Of a stretch of 64,000 nucleotides of DNA, positions 40,421-49,263 are shown piece after piece (position 1 is the first letter of the stretch; the number at the start of each line of letters is the position of its first letter). The position numbers and the translations under genes are program-made. The notes under the pieces were generated by a model. It was not told the origin of the DNA. It searched no databases and saw only the letters and a program-made list of their open reading frames with translations. Source of the DNA: Prolixibacteraceae bacterium (GTDB lineage Bacteria > Bacteroidota > Bacteroidia > Bacteroidales > Prolixibacteraceae); NCBI GenBank assembly GCA_003457135.1, contig DMSQ01000006.1, positions 206,554 to 270,553 of the forward strand, in the 5' to 3' direction.

Positions 40421-42427
40421 CTATTTCACAATTTCGAGTATGGAATGAATTCCAAGTTTCGGAATTAATACCGATGATTTTCCATTCGACCAGCTAAACT
40501 GCATTTCCTTACCTTCGGGTTGCAGAATAATTTTTGCCGGTTTTGCTGCTGATTTTATGGTGACTGTCAAATCGGTGATCGGCGGAATCTCATCGTAAGC
40601 AATTGCAGCCTGATTGGTATGTTCGCCGGCTACATTAATCAGGTTAATCATTATTTTACCCTTCAACTTGTTGACCGCCACATGAACCAGATGCGAACCG
40701 GTAACTTCAATCATTTTTTCAGGCGATAACCGGGCAAGGGTTTCAGCAATAAAATCGCGGATGATCGGTGTTTTATATTGCGAATAAGCAGTTCCGGCAT
40801 TGAAATAAATGGCTGCAATTTTTCCTTTCCCGACTTGCCGGATGGACGAAGCAACGGTTTTGCTTTGGTCGCGATAGTCGTTGCTGTTATAAAAACTGGA
40901 AATGACTTTGCTGTCGGAACCCAGTTCTACTGAACGAATTTTAGAACTGACTCCACCCAGACGGTTTGCTGCTGAAATGAACCAGGTTTTTTCATCAGTC
41001 GTGTTGGCTGACTGAATACCCAGTTCACGTGCAAATATGCCGGACGTTTCAGCGCCAATAATCAACAGATTTCCACCGTTTTGAGCGTATTCGTGAAGTT
41101 CAATGAGCAAAGCCGGATCGATATAATCACATTCAGGAATGACAATCACAGGATATCGGCTCATCTTTCCGCTCAGGTTATGTTCCATCATCACTTCAAC
41201 CGAAAGCTGATTATCGAGCAGGGCATATAAAGTAGCCTGAAGATTGTCGGTTGGGAAAGAATAAGCTGATGAGGAATTTTTTAGGTAAGATTTGGTTGGG
41301 TAGAGCAGTGCAACTTGCGGAACGGCTATTGCTTTGTGGCAATATGTCTGGCGTTCGCGGCAAAAATTACCTATTTCCGAAAGCTTTCCGGCAAGCCAGG
41401 GTTTGAGCGACAGATCGCGGTTTTGCTGAAAATAAAACTGAACACCTCCGCCCATCGCCATAATTTCAGCAGCTTCTTGTTTTAGTTGGATAATCGATTT
41501 ATCGCTCATCGGCATTTTAGCGCCATTCCACGAAAATCCCCAGGCCATCAAATCCCATGGTTTACCTTGCGGTGCCAGGCAACGTGCTTCAAAAGCCGAG
41601 CGGAAAACTCCATTTTGCGGGGTAACGTCTCCTGAAAGAAAATCAACATTGATCTCAACCTTTTCGGGCATGAGCGAGGAATAAGCCCAGTTGCTGGTAA
41701 TCTGAAAATTGGGATCAAATTCATGAATAGCGTTGATGTATTTGCGCATGTGATCGCGGAAAAGGCTACGGTTATATTCGATGTATTCAGCGTAATTCGG
41801 ATCATTCTTAGTTTTTGGAACAGTAGTGAACCCGGTTCTGCGTGTCCATTCCTGAATGGCTTTTTCGCTGTAATCGGGTTCAACGGCCCAGCATTCGCCA
41901 TCAACCCATGCGCCATCAACATGATATTCGCCGCTCAATTCCTTGAGTTGTGGAATCATTAATTGGTCGAGGTACGGACTGAAAAAGGAAGTTTTCTGAG
42001 TGCTTTTTTCACCGTTTGCTTTTACAATTGCCCAGTCAGGATGTTCGGTACAAGCCTTTCCATCCCAAACTCCGGAATAATGCATAAACAAGGCGACCTT
42101 GTTTTTTTCAGTCACCTCGCGCCACAATTTTAGCGGATCTTTCTGAAACCCTTTTACATGATACCCCACTTTGGTCGGATAACTCGTTATCCCTGGGTGG
42201 CCTTTACAATCAATCTGGATAAAATCGGGACGAACTTTGGTCAGAAAAGTGTCAACCATTTCAGGAGTCAGGGTTCGTCCGGCATCAGTAATGTCCTCGC
42301 TGGCATGAAGATCGAAATGCACGCCGAAAAAACAATCGGAGCGACGAAGTTTCTCGGGATTTTGTGCCTGAACTGGTTGATAGATCAAGCCAAACAGAAT
42401 CAGGATAGAAAGTGTAATTTTATTCAT
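40421..42427 (-). CDS. Secreted glycoside-hydrolase-like protein (TIM barrel plus GATase-like domain)
   Basis: A 668-residue protein with a signal peptide (TLSILILFGLIYQPVQAQ). The N-terminal part is a TIM barrel of the fucosidase/GH42-like superfamily (CFFGVHFDLHASEDI, VRPDFIQIDCKGHPG, YHVDGAWVDGECWAV with candidate catalytic Asp/Glu). From about residue 385 it changes to a glutamine-amidotransferase-like fold (AVPQVALLYPTKSY, YPVIVIPECDYIDPALLI, LLIIGAETSGIFAREL), as in beta-galactosidase trimerisation domains, then a small beta-domain. The exact family and substrate are not assigned. It lies 5 bp after the S9 peptidase gene and is convergent with the sugar cluster. Confidence 0.7.
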   Translation of the reverse strand: MNKITLSILILFGLIYQPVQAQNPEKLRRSDCFFGVHFDLHASEDITDAGRTLTPEMVDTFLTKVRPDFIQIDCKGHPGITSYPTKVGYHVKGFQKDPLKLWREVTEKNKVALFMHYSGVWDGKACTEHPDWAIVKANGEKSTQKTSFFSPYLDQLMIPQLKELSGEYHVDGAWVDGECWAVEPDYSEKAIQEWTRRTGFTTVPKTKNDPNYAEYIEYNRSLFRDHMRKYINAIHEFDPNFQITSNWAYSSLMPEKVEINVDFLSGDVTPQNGVFRSAFEARCLAPQGKPWDLMAWGFSWNGAKMPMSDKSIIQLKQEAAEIMAMGGGVQFYFQQNRDLSLKPWLAGKLSEIGNFCRERQTYCHKAIAVPQVALLYPTKSYLKNSSSAYSFPTDNLQATLYALLDNQLSVEVMMEHNLSGKMSRYPVIVIPECDYIDPALLIELHEYAQNGGNLLIIGAETSGIFARELGIQSANTTDEKTWFISAANRLGGVSSKIRSVELGSDSKVISSFYNSNDYRDQSKTVASSIRQVGKGKIAAIYFNAGTAYSQYKTPIIRDFIAETLARLSPEKMIEVTGSHLVHVAVNKLKGKIMINLINVAGEHTNQAAIAYDEIPPITDLTVTIKSAAKPAKIILQPEGKEMQFSWSNGKSSVLIPKLGIHSILEIVK

Positions 42428-42432
42428 GAAGT

Positions 42433-44634
42433 TTAGATTTTCCCCATCAATTTCTCTTTTAAAAAATTAGTCATTTTGGTGTAGAGGTGAAGGCTGGTAT
42501 TTCCGCCTCTGATACCGTGATTCCGGTTTGTATAGGCTGCCATATCGAACTGAACGCCAGCCTGAACAAGCTTTTCTGCAAATTCCATAGTGTTCTGAAA
42601 ATGCACATTGTCGTCGGCTGAACCGTGAATCAGGAGGTAGTTTCCTTTTATTTTGTCTGCATGCGACAGCGGTGAATTGTCGTCATAACCTTCCGGGTTT
42701 TCCTGCGGGGTCCGCATGAAGCGTTCGGTGTAAACGCTATCATAGAATCTCCAGTTGGTAACCGGGGCAACCGAAATCCCGGCTTTAAAAACATCTGCTC
42801 CCTTTTCCATACAAAGCGCTGCCATGAAACCACCATAACTCCAGCCCCAGATGGCAATGTTATTTTTGTCAACAAACGGAAGTGCCCCCAAATATTTGGC
42901 AGCTTCAACCAGATCGTCAGATTCAAATTTTCCCAACTGCATGTAGGTCATTTTTCGGAATTCCTCGCCACGGGCGCCAGTTCCCCGTGGATCAACACAG
43001 GCAACAATGAATCCTTCCTGTACCAGGTAATCGTCGAAGCCAACACTCCATTTATCGAGTACCTGTTGTGAGTTTGGTCCGCTGTATTGTGTCATTACAA
43101 CCGGATATTTTTTCGCCGGATCAAAATTGGCCGGTTTGAGCATCCATCCGTTCAGTTCAACGCCTTCCGGAGTTTTAAAACTGAAAAATTCCTTTTTGCT
43201 GATTTGATATTCTTTAAGCAATTTATTCAGATTGCTGTTGTCTTCCAGAGTACGGATGAGTTTCCCGGTCTGGTCATGAAGTGTGACCAGTTTGGGCGTT
43301 TCTGTATTGGTGAAATTATTGATAAAATATTTCATCCCATTACTAAAATCTGCATCTTTAGTTCCTGTTTTTGTGGATAATTTTCCGAATTTTTTACCAT
43401 CGAGGCTTACAAAATAGACTTCGCGGCGCATGGGCGATTCTTGTGCTGCCTGGTAATAGAACAATTTCTTCACCGGATCGAAGCCATAAAATTTAGTAAC
43501 ATCAAAATTTCCGCTGGTCAGTTGTTTGATTTCAAATCCCTGGCGGTCATACAAATACAGGTGTGAAAATCCGTTTCGTTCACTGGTCAGGACAATGTAT
43601 TTGTTATCAGGCAGAAATTTGAAGTCATCATAAAATCCTTCATCAATGTAGCGTTTGTTCTTTTCAGTAAAAAATGCACGGGTATCGCCGGTATAAGGAT
43701 TTGCTAAATCAATATCCACTTTATTTTGAAGGCGGTTTACTTTCATAATGGCTAAATCAGAAGCATCAGGAGTCCATTTGATGCGCGGAATATATTGTTC
43801 CTTGTCGTTACCAGTTTCAGCAGTGACACTACTTTTGGCCTTTATGTCGTAGATGTGAACACTTACTACAGCGTTTTTTTCGCCAGCTTTTGGATATTTG
43901 TAACTGGTATTTCCGGGGTAGAGTTGATTTTCTTTTAATTCAGGCTTCTGTCCGTTATACATGGGGATATTGAACATTGGGACATCCGTTTCGTTGAACT
44001 TGATATAGGCTAAAAATTTGCTGTCGGGCGACCATTCAAAAGCCTTGCTGAAACCGAATTCTTCCTCATACACCCAGTCGGGCGCGCCATTAATAATTTC
44101 ATTTGTTTTGCCATCGCGGGTGATTTGGTTTTCGGTACCGAATTTCAGGTTTTTAATGAACAGGTTGTTATTTCGCACAAAAGCAATCCGTTCGCCATCG
44201 GGCGAAAAAGTAGCCAATTGTTGCACCCCGTTTGCCGAAAGTGGTGTCATTTCTTTGGTTGTGAAATTCCAGATGAAATATTCGGCGGTAAACGAATGCC
44301 GGTAAATGGACTTTTTATTGGTCAAAAATAGAATTTTGGTTTCATCGTTGCTGAAGGTATAATCGCTAAATCCGGCGAATCCCGGGTTCTCTGCTTTGGA
44401 AAGATCGAACAAAACTTCGACCTGAGTTCCGGATTTGTAACTGTATTTTACTATTTTTTTGTCATCTTCATTAGTTGTGTAGTTCAATCCATTTTTCATG
44501 GAACGTAGTCCGGAAACGCTCTTTTGAGTAAAAGTGCGACTGCCAACTACATCAGCCAATTCTAATTTCTTTTGAGAAAATGCAGTGAATGAAAAGCTTA
44601 CAAGAAAAAGGATGATCGTGAATCTTAAATTCAT
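42433..44634 (-). CDS. S9 family peptidase, dipeptidyl peptidase IV type
   Basis: A 733-residue exported serine peptidase: signal peptide (FTIILFLVSFSFTAFSQ), an N-terminal beta-propeller (QLATFSPDGERIAFVRNNNL) containing the DPP-IV Glu pair (DWVYEEEFGFSKAFEWSPDS), then the alpha/beta-hydrolase domain. The catalytic Ser is in IWGWSYGGFMAAL, the Asp in HGSADDNVHFQNTME and the His in TNRNHGIRGG. It removes N-terminal dipeptides, commonly X-Pro, from peptides in the periplasm. It precedes the glycoside-hydrolase-like gene on the same strand. No related catabolic gene is adjacent. Confidence 0.93.
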   Translation of the reverse strand: MNLRFTIILFLVSFSFTAFSQKKLELADVVGSRTFTQKSVSGLRSMKNGLNYTTNEDDKKIVKYSYKSGTQVEVLFDLSKAENPGFAGFSDYTFSNDETKILFLTNKKSIYRHSFTAEYFIWNFTTKEMTPLSANGVQQLATFSPDGERIAFVRNNNLFIKNLKFGTENQITRDGKTNEIINGAPDWVYEEEFGFSKAFEWSPDSKFLAYIKFNETDVPMFNIPMYNGQKPELKENQLYPGNTSYKYPKAGEKNAVVSVHIYDIKAKSSVTAETGNDKEQYIPRIKWTPDASDLAIMKVNRLQNKVDIDLANPYTGDTRAFFTEKNKRYIDEGFYDDFKFLPDNKYIVLTSERNGFSHLYLYDRQGFEIKQLTSGNFDVTKFYGFDPVKKLFYYQAAQESPMRREVYFVSLDGKKFGKLSTKTGTKDADFSNGMKYFINNFTNTETPKLVTLHDQTGKLIRTLEDNSNLNKLLKEYQISKKEFFSFKTPEGVELNGWMLKPANFDPAKKYPVVMTQYSGPNSQQVLDKWSVGFDDYLVQEGFIVACVDPRGTGARGEEFRKMTYMQLGKFESDDLVEAAKYLGALPFVDKNNIAIWGWSYGGFMAALCMEKGADVFKAGISVAPVTNWRFYDSVYTERFMRTPQENPEGYDDNSPLSHADKIKGNYLLIHGSADDNVHFQNTMEFAEKLVQAGVQFDMAAYTNRNHGIRGGNTSLHLYTKMTNFLKEKLMGKI

Positions 44635-44789
44635 AAAGGATTGTATTAAGCATTGTTTTCGGAATCAAAACTTCTAATTTTTTTCGACATAAAAAAGAAT
44701 ACTTTTCATTATTGTTATATTTGGTTTGCCGTTCAATAACCAATTTTGAATATCCGGTCGAACATGGTAGTAATCAAAGATCAAAATTA

Positions 44790-44797
44790 TATCTTTG
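44790..44797 (+). promoter_or_regulatory. -7 box upstream of the DUF6588 gene
   Basis: TATCTTTG, exact TAnnTTTG match, 65 bp before the ATG at 44863. It gives a fairly long leader in a 228-bp intergenic region that is otherwise A/T-rich. Confidence 0.5.
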
Positions 44798-44862
44798 TAT
44801 TTAACTGAATGATGATTTTGGCAGATTTGAAAACGGCTGCAAACTCACACTAAAAACTTTTG

Positions 44863-45924
44863 ATGATGAAGAAACTAATCTTGTTTATTTTTTTTGGATT
44901 CTGTTCCATGATGACTTTTTCACAGTCTGATGTTGTTCAATTTTTGAAGGGAGGTAAAAATGATGCCAATGCACTCGTTAAAGCTTATTTAAATCCTTAT
45001 GCAATGGCTTTGGGCGATGGATTGAATAATGGATGGTATAATTCTGCCGCAACCCATAAATTATTTGGATTCGACATCAGCGTAAGTGTTAGCGCCATTC
45101 AGATTCCTCAGGAGGCTACTACATTCGATTTAAATACAATTGGCTTAACAAAACTGACACTTGAAAATCCTTCCAGTCATTTAGCTCCTACAGTAGCTGG
45201 CGCCGATGTAGTTGGACCGAAGTTGATTATCAATGGTCCTGATGGAAAACCTATTGGCTCATTTAGCACACCAAAGGGGCTTGGCCTGGATTTAGTACCG
45301 GTTCCGATGGCTCAAATCGGGTTTGGCTTACTGCCACATACCGATATTATCGGAAGATATGTCCCTGAAATGAAATATGATAATAGCGGCGATGAAATGA
45401 AAATCGGGTTTTGGGGTGTTGGTGTAAAGCATAATTTTCAGGAATGGGTACCCATTATAAAATCACTTCCCTTTGATGCATCTGTTTTTGGTAGTTATTC
45501 GGAAGTAAGTGCGCAAAGTGAGATTAGCTTTGATCCAAGTGATTACAATGATGGCAATGTTCGTATTACTTTTGGCTCTAACAACCAAATGTTGAAGTTT
45601 AATACGAAAACAACCAAGTTTGGACTAATCCTGTCTAAAAAATTTAGCATACTTACTATTTATGGAGGAATCGGTCAAAGCACAAGTGAAACAACAATTG
45701 ACCTGCTTGGAAAATATGTGATCGAAACTACTGCGCAGGTAGGGGGAACAACTAATGTTACGAAGGATAACCTGGAAGATCCGATAGCTTTAAGTTTTAA
45801 TTCGAATAATATATGCATGGATGCAGGCCTGAGAATTAAACTGGCTTTTTTCAGTCTTTTCGGTTCTGTAAACAAAGCTGAATATACTTCTTATAATGCT
45901 GGCCTCAGCCTGGGATTTAGATAA
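44863..45924 (+). CDS. DUF6588 family outer-membrane-type protein
   Basis: A 353-residue exported protein (start ATG at 44863, or the next ATG at 44866). The signal peptide is LILFIFFGFCSMMTFSQ. The mature start DVVQFLKGGKNDANALVKAY and LNPYAMALGDGLNNGWYNSA match DUF6588, found in Bacteroidetes. The rest alternates short beta-strands (FGFDISVSVSAIQIP, FSILTIYGGIGQSTSETTI) and ends NAGLSLGFR, consistent with an outer-membrane barrel. The function of the family is not known. It precedes thrS but has its own promoter, and thrS has another. Confidence 0.82.
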   Translation: MMKKLILFIFFGFCSMMTFSQSDVVQFLKGGKNDANALVKAYLNPYAMALGDGLNNGWYNSAATHKLFGFDISVSVSAIQIPQEATTFDLNTIGLTKLTLENPSSHLAPTVAGADVVGPKLIINGPDGKPIGSFSTPKGLGLDLVPVPMAQIGFGLLPHTDIIGRYVPEMKYDNSGDEMKIGFWGVGVKHNFQEWVPIIKSLPFDASVFGSYSEVSAQSEISFDPSDYNDGNVRITFGSNNQMLKFNTKTTKFGLILSKKFSILTIYGGIGQSTSETTIDLLGKYVIETTAQVGGTTNVTKDNLEDPIALSFNSNNICMDAGLRIKLAFFSLFGSVNKAEYTSYNAGLSLGFR

Positions 45925-45946
45925 TCATTTTTAAAGTATTTATATT

Positions 45947-45954
45947 TATCTTTG
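45947..45954 (+). promoter_or_regulatory. -7 box of the thrS-infC-rpmI-rplT operon
   Basis: TATCTTTG, exact TAnnTTTG match, 30 bp before the thrS ATG. It lies 22 bp after the stop of the DUF6588 gene. Confidence 0.55.
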
Positions 45955-45984
45955 CCCCCTGTTTTTTAATACTCAAAAACCCCG

Positions 45985-47934
45985 ATGATTAAAATTACTT
46001 TACCTGATAATAGTGTCAGGGAATTCGAAAGTGGAATTTCAGGATTGGATATTGCTGAAGCAATTAGCAGCCGTTTGGCTAAAGAGGTATTGTCTGTTTC
46101 AGTAGATGGAGAAGTTTGGGATTTGACCCGTCCGATTAACAGGGATGCAAGAATTAAACTCTTTTTATGGGACGATCGTGAAGGAAAGGAAACCTTTTGG
46201 CATTCGTCGGCCCACCTGATGGCCGAAGCAATCGAATCTTTTTACCCCGGAACACAATTTGGAATCGGACCAACTGTTGATAATGGTTTTTATTACGATA
46301 TTGATCTGCCGCAAGGCGAACAATTAACCGAAAAGGATCTGGAAAAAATCGAAAAGAAAATCATTGAGTTGGCCCGCGAAAAACATGATATTGTCAGAAA
46401 AGATATTTCAAAGGAAGAAGCGCTTAAAATGTTTTCAGCAAAAGGCGATATCCTGAAAGAAGAACTGATTGGTGAACTGGAGGACGGCACAATAACGGTT
46501 TACAATCAGGGTGGTTTTACCGATTTATGCCGTGGACCGCACTTGCCAAACACCGGATTTATTAAATCGGTTAAACTTACCTCGATTGCAGGAGCTTACT
46601 GGAGAGGTAACGAAAAGAACAAAATGCTCACCCGTGTTTATGGCATCACTTTTCCGAAACAGAAAATGCTGGAGGAATACCTGGTTTTGGTTGAAGAAGC
46701 CAAAAAGCGTGATCACCGAAAACTGGGCAAGGAAATGGAATTGTTCACCTTTTCGCAAAATGTCGGTCAGGGCTTACCCATGTGGTTGCCCAAAGGAGCC
46801 ATGTTGCGTCAGCAATTGGAAGATTTCCTGAAACGTGTCCAGAAAAAATTCGGCTATGAGCAGGTGATTACTCCTCATATCGGTGATGTCAACCTTTATA
46901 AAATGTCGGGACATTTCCAGAAATACGGTGCCGATTCGTTTCAGACCATCAAAACCCCGGCTGAAGGCGAAGAATATATGCTGAAACCGATGAACTGCCC
47001 TCACCACTGCGAAATATACAAATTCAAACCACGATCGTATAAAGATTTACCCATTCGCATGGCTGAGTTCGGAACCGTTTACCGTTACGAACAAAGTGGC
47101 GAATTGCATGGATTGACCCGTGTGCGAGGATTTACTCAGGATGATGCGCATCTTTTCTGCCGGCCTGACCAGATCAAAGATGAATTCAAGAAAGTGATTG
47201 ATATTATCTTTATCATTTTCAAAGCCTTGAACTTCGAAAATTATTCGGCCCAGATTTCCTTACGCGATCCGGATAAACCTGAAAAATATATCGGTTCATC
47301 CGAAAACTGGGATAAGGCAGAGCAGGCAATTATCGAGGCTTCAGCAGAAAAAGGCCTGAAAACGGTGACCGTTATAGGTGAAGCTGCTTTTTATGGTCCG
47401 AAACTCGATTTCATGATTAAAGATGCTTTGGGGCGCAGTTGGCAACTTGGAACGATTCAGGTGGACTACAATCTTCCTGAGCGGTTTGAATTGGAGTACA
47501 TTGGATCTGATGATAAACGGCACCGTCCGGTGATGATCCACCGTGCCCCATTCGGTTCGATGGAACGTTTTGTAGCGGTTTTAATTGAGCATACAGCCGG
47601 GAAATTTCCGCTTTGGTTAACTCCCGATCAGGTTGTTGTGTTACCAATCAGCGAAAAGTACAATGATTATGCAAAAAGTGTTTCAGAATTTCTAAATAAT
47701 TCCGATATTCGCACCATAATTGACGACCGTAATGAAAAAATCGGTCGGAAGATCAGGGATAACGAGATGAAACGTATCCCTTATTTATTGATAGTTGGCG
47801 AACAAGAGGCTGAAAATCAGCAAGTATCTGTGAGGCGGCAAGGAGATGGCGATAAAGGAATAATGGATATTCCTGGATTTATTGCATTGATTAAAGCCGA
47901 GGTAAAAGAACAGTTATCATCAGTAAACAATTAA
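45985..47934 (+). CDS. thrS: Threonyl-tRNA synthetase
   Basis: A 649-residue class II synthetase in the normal order: TGS domain (IKITLPDNSVREFESG), the editing domain with HSSAHLMAEAIESFYPG, the catalytic core and the anticodon-binding domain (VVVLPISEKYNDYAKSV). The zinc and active-site residues lie in MNCPHHCEIYKF, GELHGLTRVRGFTQDDAH and HRAPFGSMERF. It charges tRNA-Thr and clears Ser mischarging. It is followed by infC, rpmI and rplT, the conserved translation operon. The ATG has no Shine-Dalgarno sequence, as usual here. Confidence 0.98.
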   Translation: MIKITLPDNSVREFESGISGLDIAEAISSRLAKEVLSVSVDGEVWDLTRPINRDARIKLFLWDDREGKETFWHSSAHLMAEAIESFYPGTQFGIGPTVDNGFYYDIDLPQGEQLTEKDLEKIEKKIIELAREKHDIVRKDISKEEALKMFSAKGDILKEELIGELEDGTITVYNQGGFTDLCRGPHLPNTGFIKSVKLTSIAGAYWRGNEKNKMLTRVYGITFPKQKMLEEYLVLVEEAKKRDHRKLGKEMELFTFSQNVGQGLPMWLPKGAMLRQQLEDFLKRVQKKFGYEQVITPHIGDVNLYKMSGHFQKYGADSFQTIKTPAEGEEYMLKPMNCPHHCEIYKFKPRSYKDLPIRMAEFGTVYRYEQSGELHGLTRVRGFTQDDAHLFCRPDQIKDEFKKVIDIIFIIFKALNFENYSAQISLRDPDKPEKYIGSSENWDKAEQAIIEASAEKGLKTVTVIGEAAFYGPKLDFMIKDALGRSWQLGTIQVDYNLPERFELEYIGSDDKRHRPVMIHRAPFGSMERFVAVLIEHTAGKFPLWLTPDQVVVLPISEKYNDYAKSVSEFLNNSDIRTIIDDRNEKIGRKIRDNEMKRIPYLLIVGEQEAENQQVSVRRQGDGDKGIMDIPGFIALIKAEVKEQLSSVNN

Positions 47935-47959
47935 AAATATTAACTAATAATAGGAGAAT

Positions 47960-48520
47960 TTGGCCATAGCTGTAAAAAGACCATACAATGGTGGTAGGGC
48001 AGAAGCTGCTGCCCAGCACCGGATTAATGAGAAAATTCGTGCACTACAAGTTCGTGTTGTAGGCGATAACATCGAAAACCCTGGTGTTTTTTCGCTTGCA
48101 GAAGCTTTAAAGATGGCAGATGCTCTTGAACTTGACCTTGTGGAAATCTCACCAAACGCAGATCCGCCAGTCTGTAAAATTACTGATTACCAGAAGTTTT
48201 TATATCAGCAGAAAAAGAAACAGAAGGAAATTAAAGCTAAAACTGTACAGGTTGTAGTTAAGGAAATCCGTTTCGGCCCGAATACTGATGACCATGATTT
48301 TCAATTCAAAATGCGCCATGCCGAAAAATTTTTACATGAAGGCGCCAAGGTAAAAGCTTATGTATTCTTCAAGGGAAGGTCCATCCTTTTTAAAGAACAG
48401 GGCGAAATTTTACTTCTCAGGTTTGCACAGGAACTGGAAGAAGTCGGCAAAGTTGAGCAATTGCCACAATTAGAAGGAAAACGAATGACCATGTTTATTT
48501 CACCTAGAAAGAAGAAATAA
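47960..48520 (+). CDS. infC: Translation initiation factor IF-3, TTG start
   Basis: A 186-residue IF-3. The N-domain begins AQHRINEKIRALQVRVVGDN and LDLVEISPNADPPVCKITDY is the family signature; the C-domain has EIRFGPNTDDHDFQFKMRHA and AYVFFKGRSILFKEQG. The reading frame has no ATG or GTG at the proper place: it starts with TTG at 47960, preceded by AGGAG at 47952-47956. IF-3 genes are known for rare start codons, because IF-3 rejects non-standard starts and so limits its own synthesis. The clear Shine-Dalgarno sequence stands out in a window where few genes have one. Confidence 0.95.
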   Translation: MAIAVKRPYNGGRAEAAAQHRINEKIRALQVRVVGDNIENPGVFSLAEALKMADALELDLVEISPNADPPVCKITDYQKFLYQQKKKQKEIKAKTVQVVVKEIRFGPNTDDHDFQFKMRHAEKFLHEGAKVKAYVFFKGRSILFKEQGEILLLRFAQELEEVGKVEQLPQLEGKRMTMFISPRKKK

Positions 48521-48548
48521 ATTTCTTACATACATTAATTTTAGGAAA

Positions 48549-48743
48549 ATGCCAAAAATGAAGACGATCTCCGGAGCTAAAAAAAGGTTTAAATTAACCG
48601 GCACCGGAAAAATTAAAAGAAAACATGCCTTCAAAAGTCACATTTTGACCAAGAAAAGCACCAAGCGTAAACGTAACCTGACTTATTGGGGAACTGTTGC
48701 AAAATCGGATGTGCCAAATGTAAAGGCGATGTTGACCATCTAA
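48549..48743 (+). CDS. rpmI: Ribosomal protein L35
   Basis: A 64-residue basic protein, full length for L35. It has the typical N-terminus MPKMKTISGAKKRFKLTGTG and the KIKRKHAFKSHILTKKSTKR segment. It is part of the 50S subunit, near L20. It lies 28 bp after infC and 100 bp before rplT. The gap to rplT holds a small CCCAA/TTGGG hairpin near 48810, which might be a regulatory structure. Confidence 0.98.
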   Translation: MPKMKTISGAKKRFKLTGTGKIKRKHAFKSHILTKKSTKRKRNLTYWGTVAKSDVPNVKAMLTI

Positions 48744-48843
48744 TCATGTTTTCTTTTTCAGAGTAATTAAATTAAGTTATTAATCGAATGCATTAGCTTG
48801 AAGATCCCAAAATTGGGGCGCTAACCATTCTAAAATCAGTTTT

Positions 48844-49188
48844 ATGCCAAGATCAGTAAATGCCGTAGCATCCCGGGCTCGCAGAAAAAAAGTCCTGAAG
48901 CTTACCAGAGGTAACTTCGGCGCCCGTAAGAATGTATGGACCGTTGCAAAAAATACCTGGGAAAAGGGTTTGCAATATGCCTACAGAGACAGAAAAGTGA
49001 AGAAGAGAAATTTCCGTGGATTATGGATTCAGCGTATTAATGCAGCCGTTCGAACCGAAGGTTTATCTTATTCTCAGTTTATTGGTTTGCTCAAAAAAGC
49101 AAATGTTGAAATCAACCGTAAAGTTTTGGCTGATTTAGCAATGAATCACCCTTTAGCTTTTAAAGCAGTTGTATATAAGGTGAAATAA
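48844..49188 (+). CDS. rplT: Ribosomal protein L20
   Basis: A 114-residue L20 of normal length. Signatures: MPRSVNAVASRARRKKVLKL, TRGNFGARKNVWTVAKNTWE, then YAYRDRKVKKRNFRGLWIQR and INAAVRTEGLSYSQFIGLLK. L20 is an early assembly protein and, in several bacteria, represses the rpmI-rplT mRNA. It is the last gene before a strong intrinsic terminator. Confidence 0.98.
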   Translation: MPRSVNAVASRARRKKVLKLTRGNFGARKNVWTVAKNTWEKGLQYAYRDRKVKKRNFRGLWIQRINAAVRTEGLSYSQFIGLLKKANVEINRKVLADLAMNHPLAFKAVVYKVK

Positions 49189-49218
49189 TCATCGTCAGTT
49201 AGGTGAATAAACATACGA

Positions 49219-49244
49219 AACCCCACTCCTGAGTGGGGTTTTTT
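49219..49244 (+). terminator. Intrinsic terminator after rplT
   Basis: A perfect 10-bp stem AACCCCACTC / GAGTGGGGTT with a 2-nt loop, followed by four more T residues. It ends only 19 bp before the start codon of the SIS-domain gene at 49264. Confidence 0.9.
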
Positions 49245-49263
49245 GTTATAAACAAGAGCAAAA

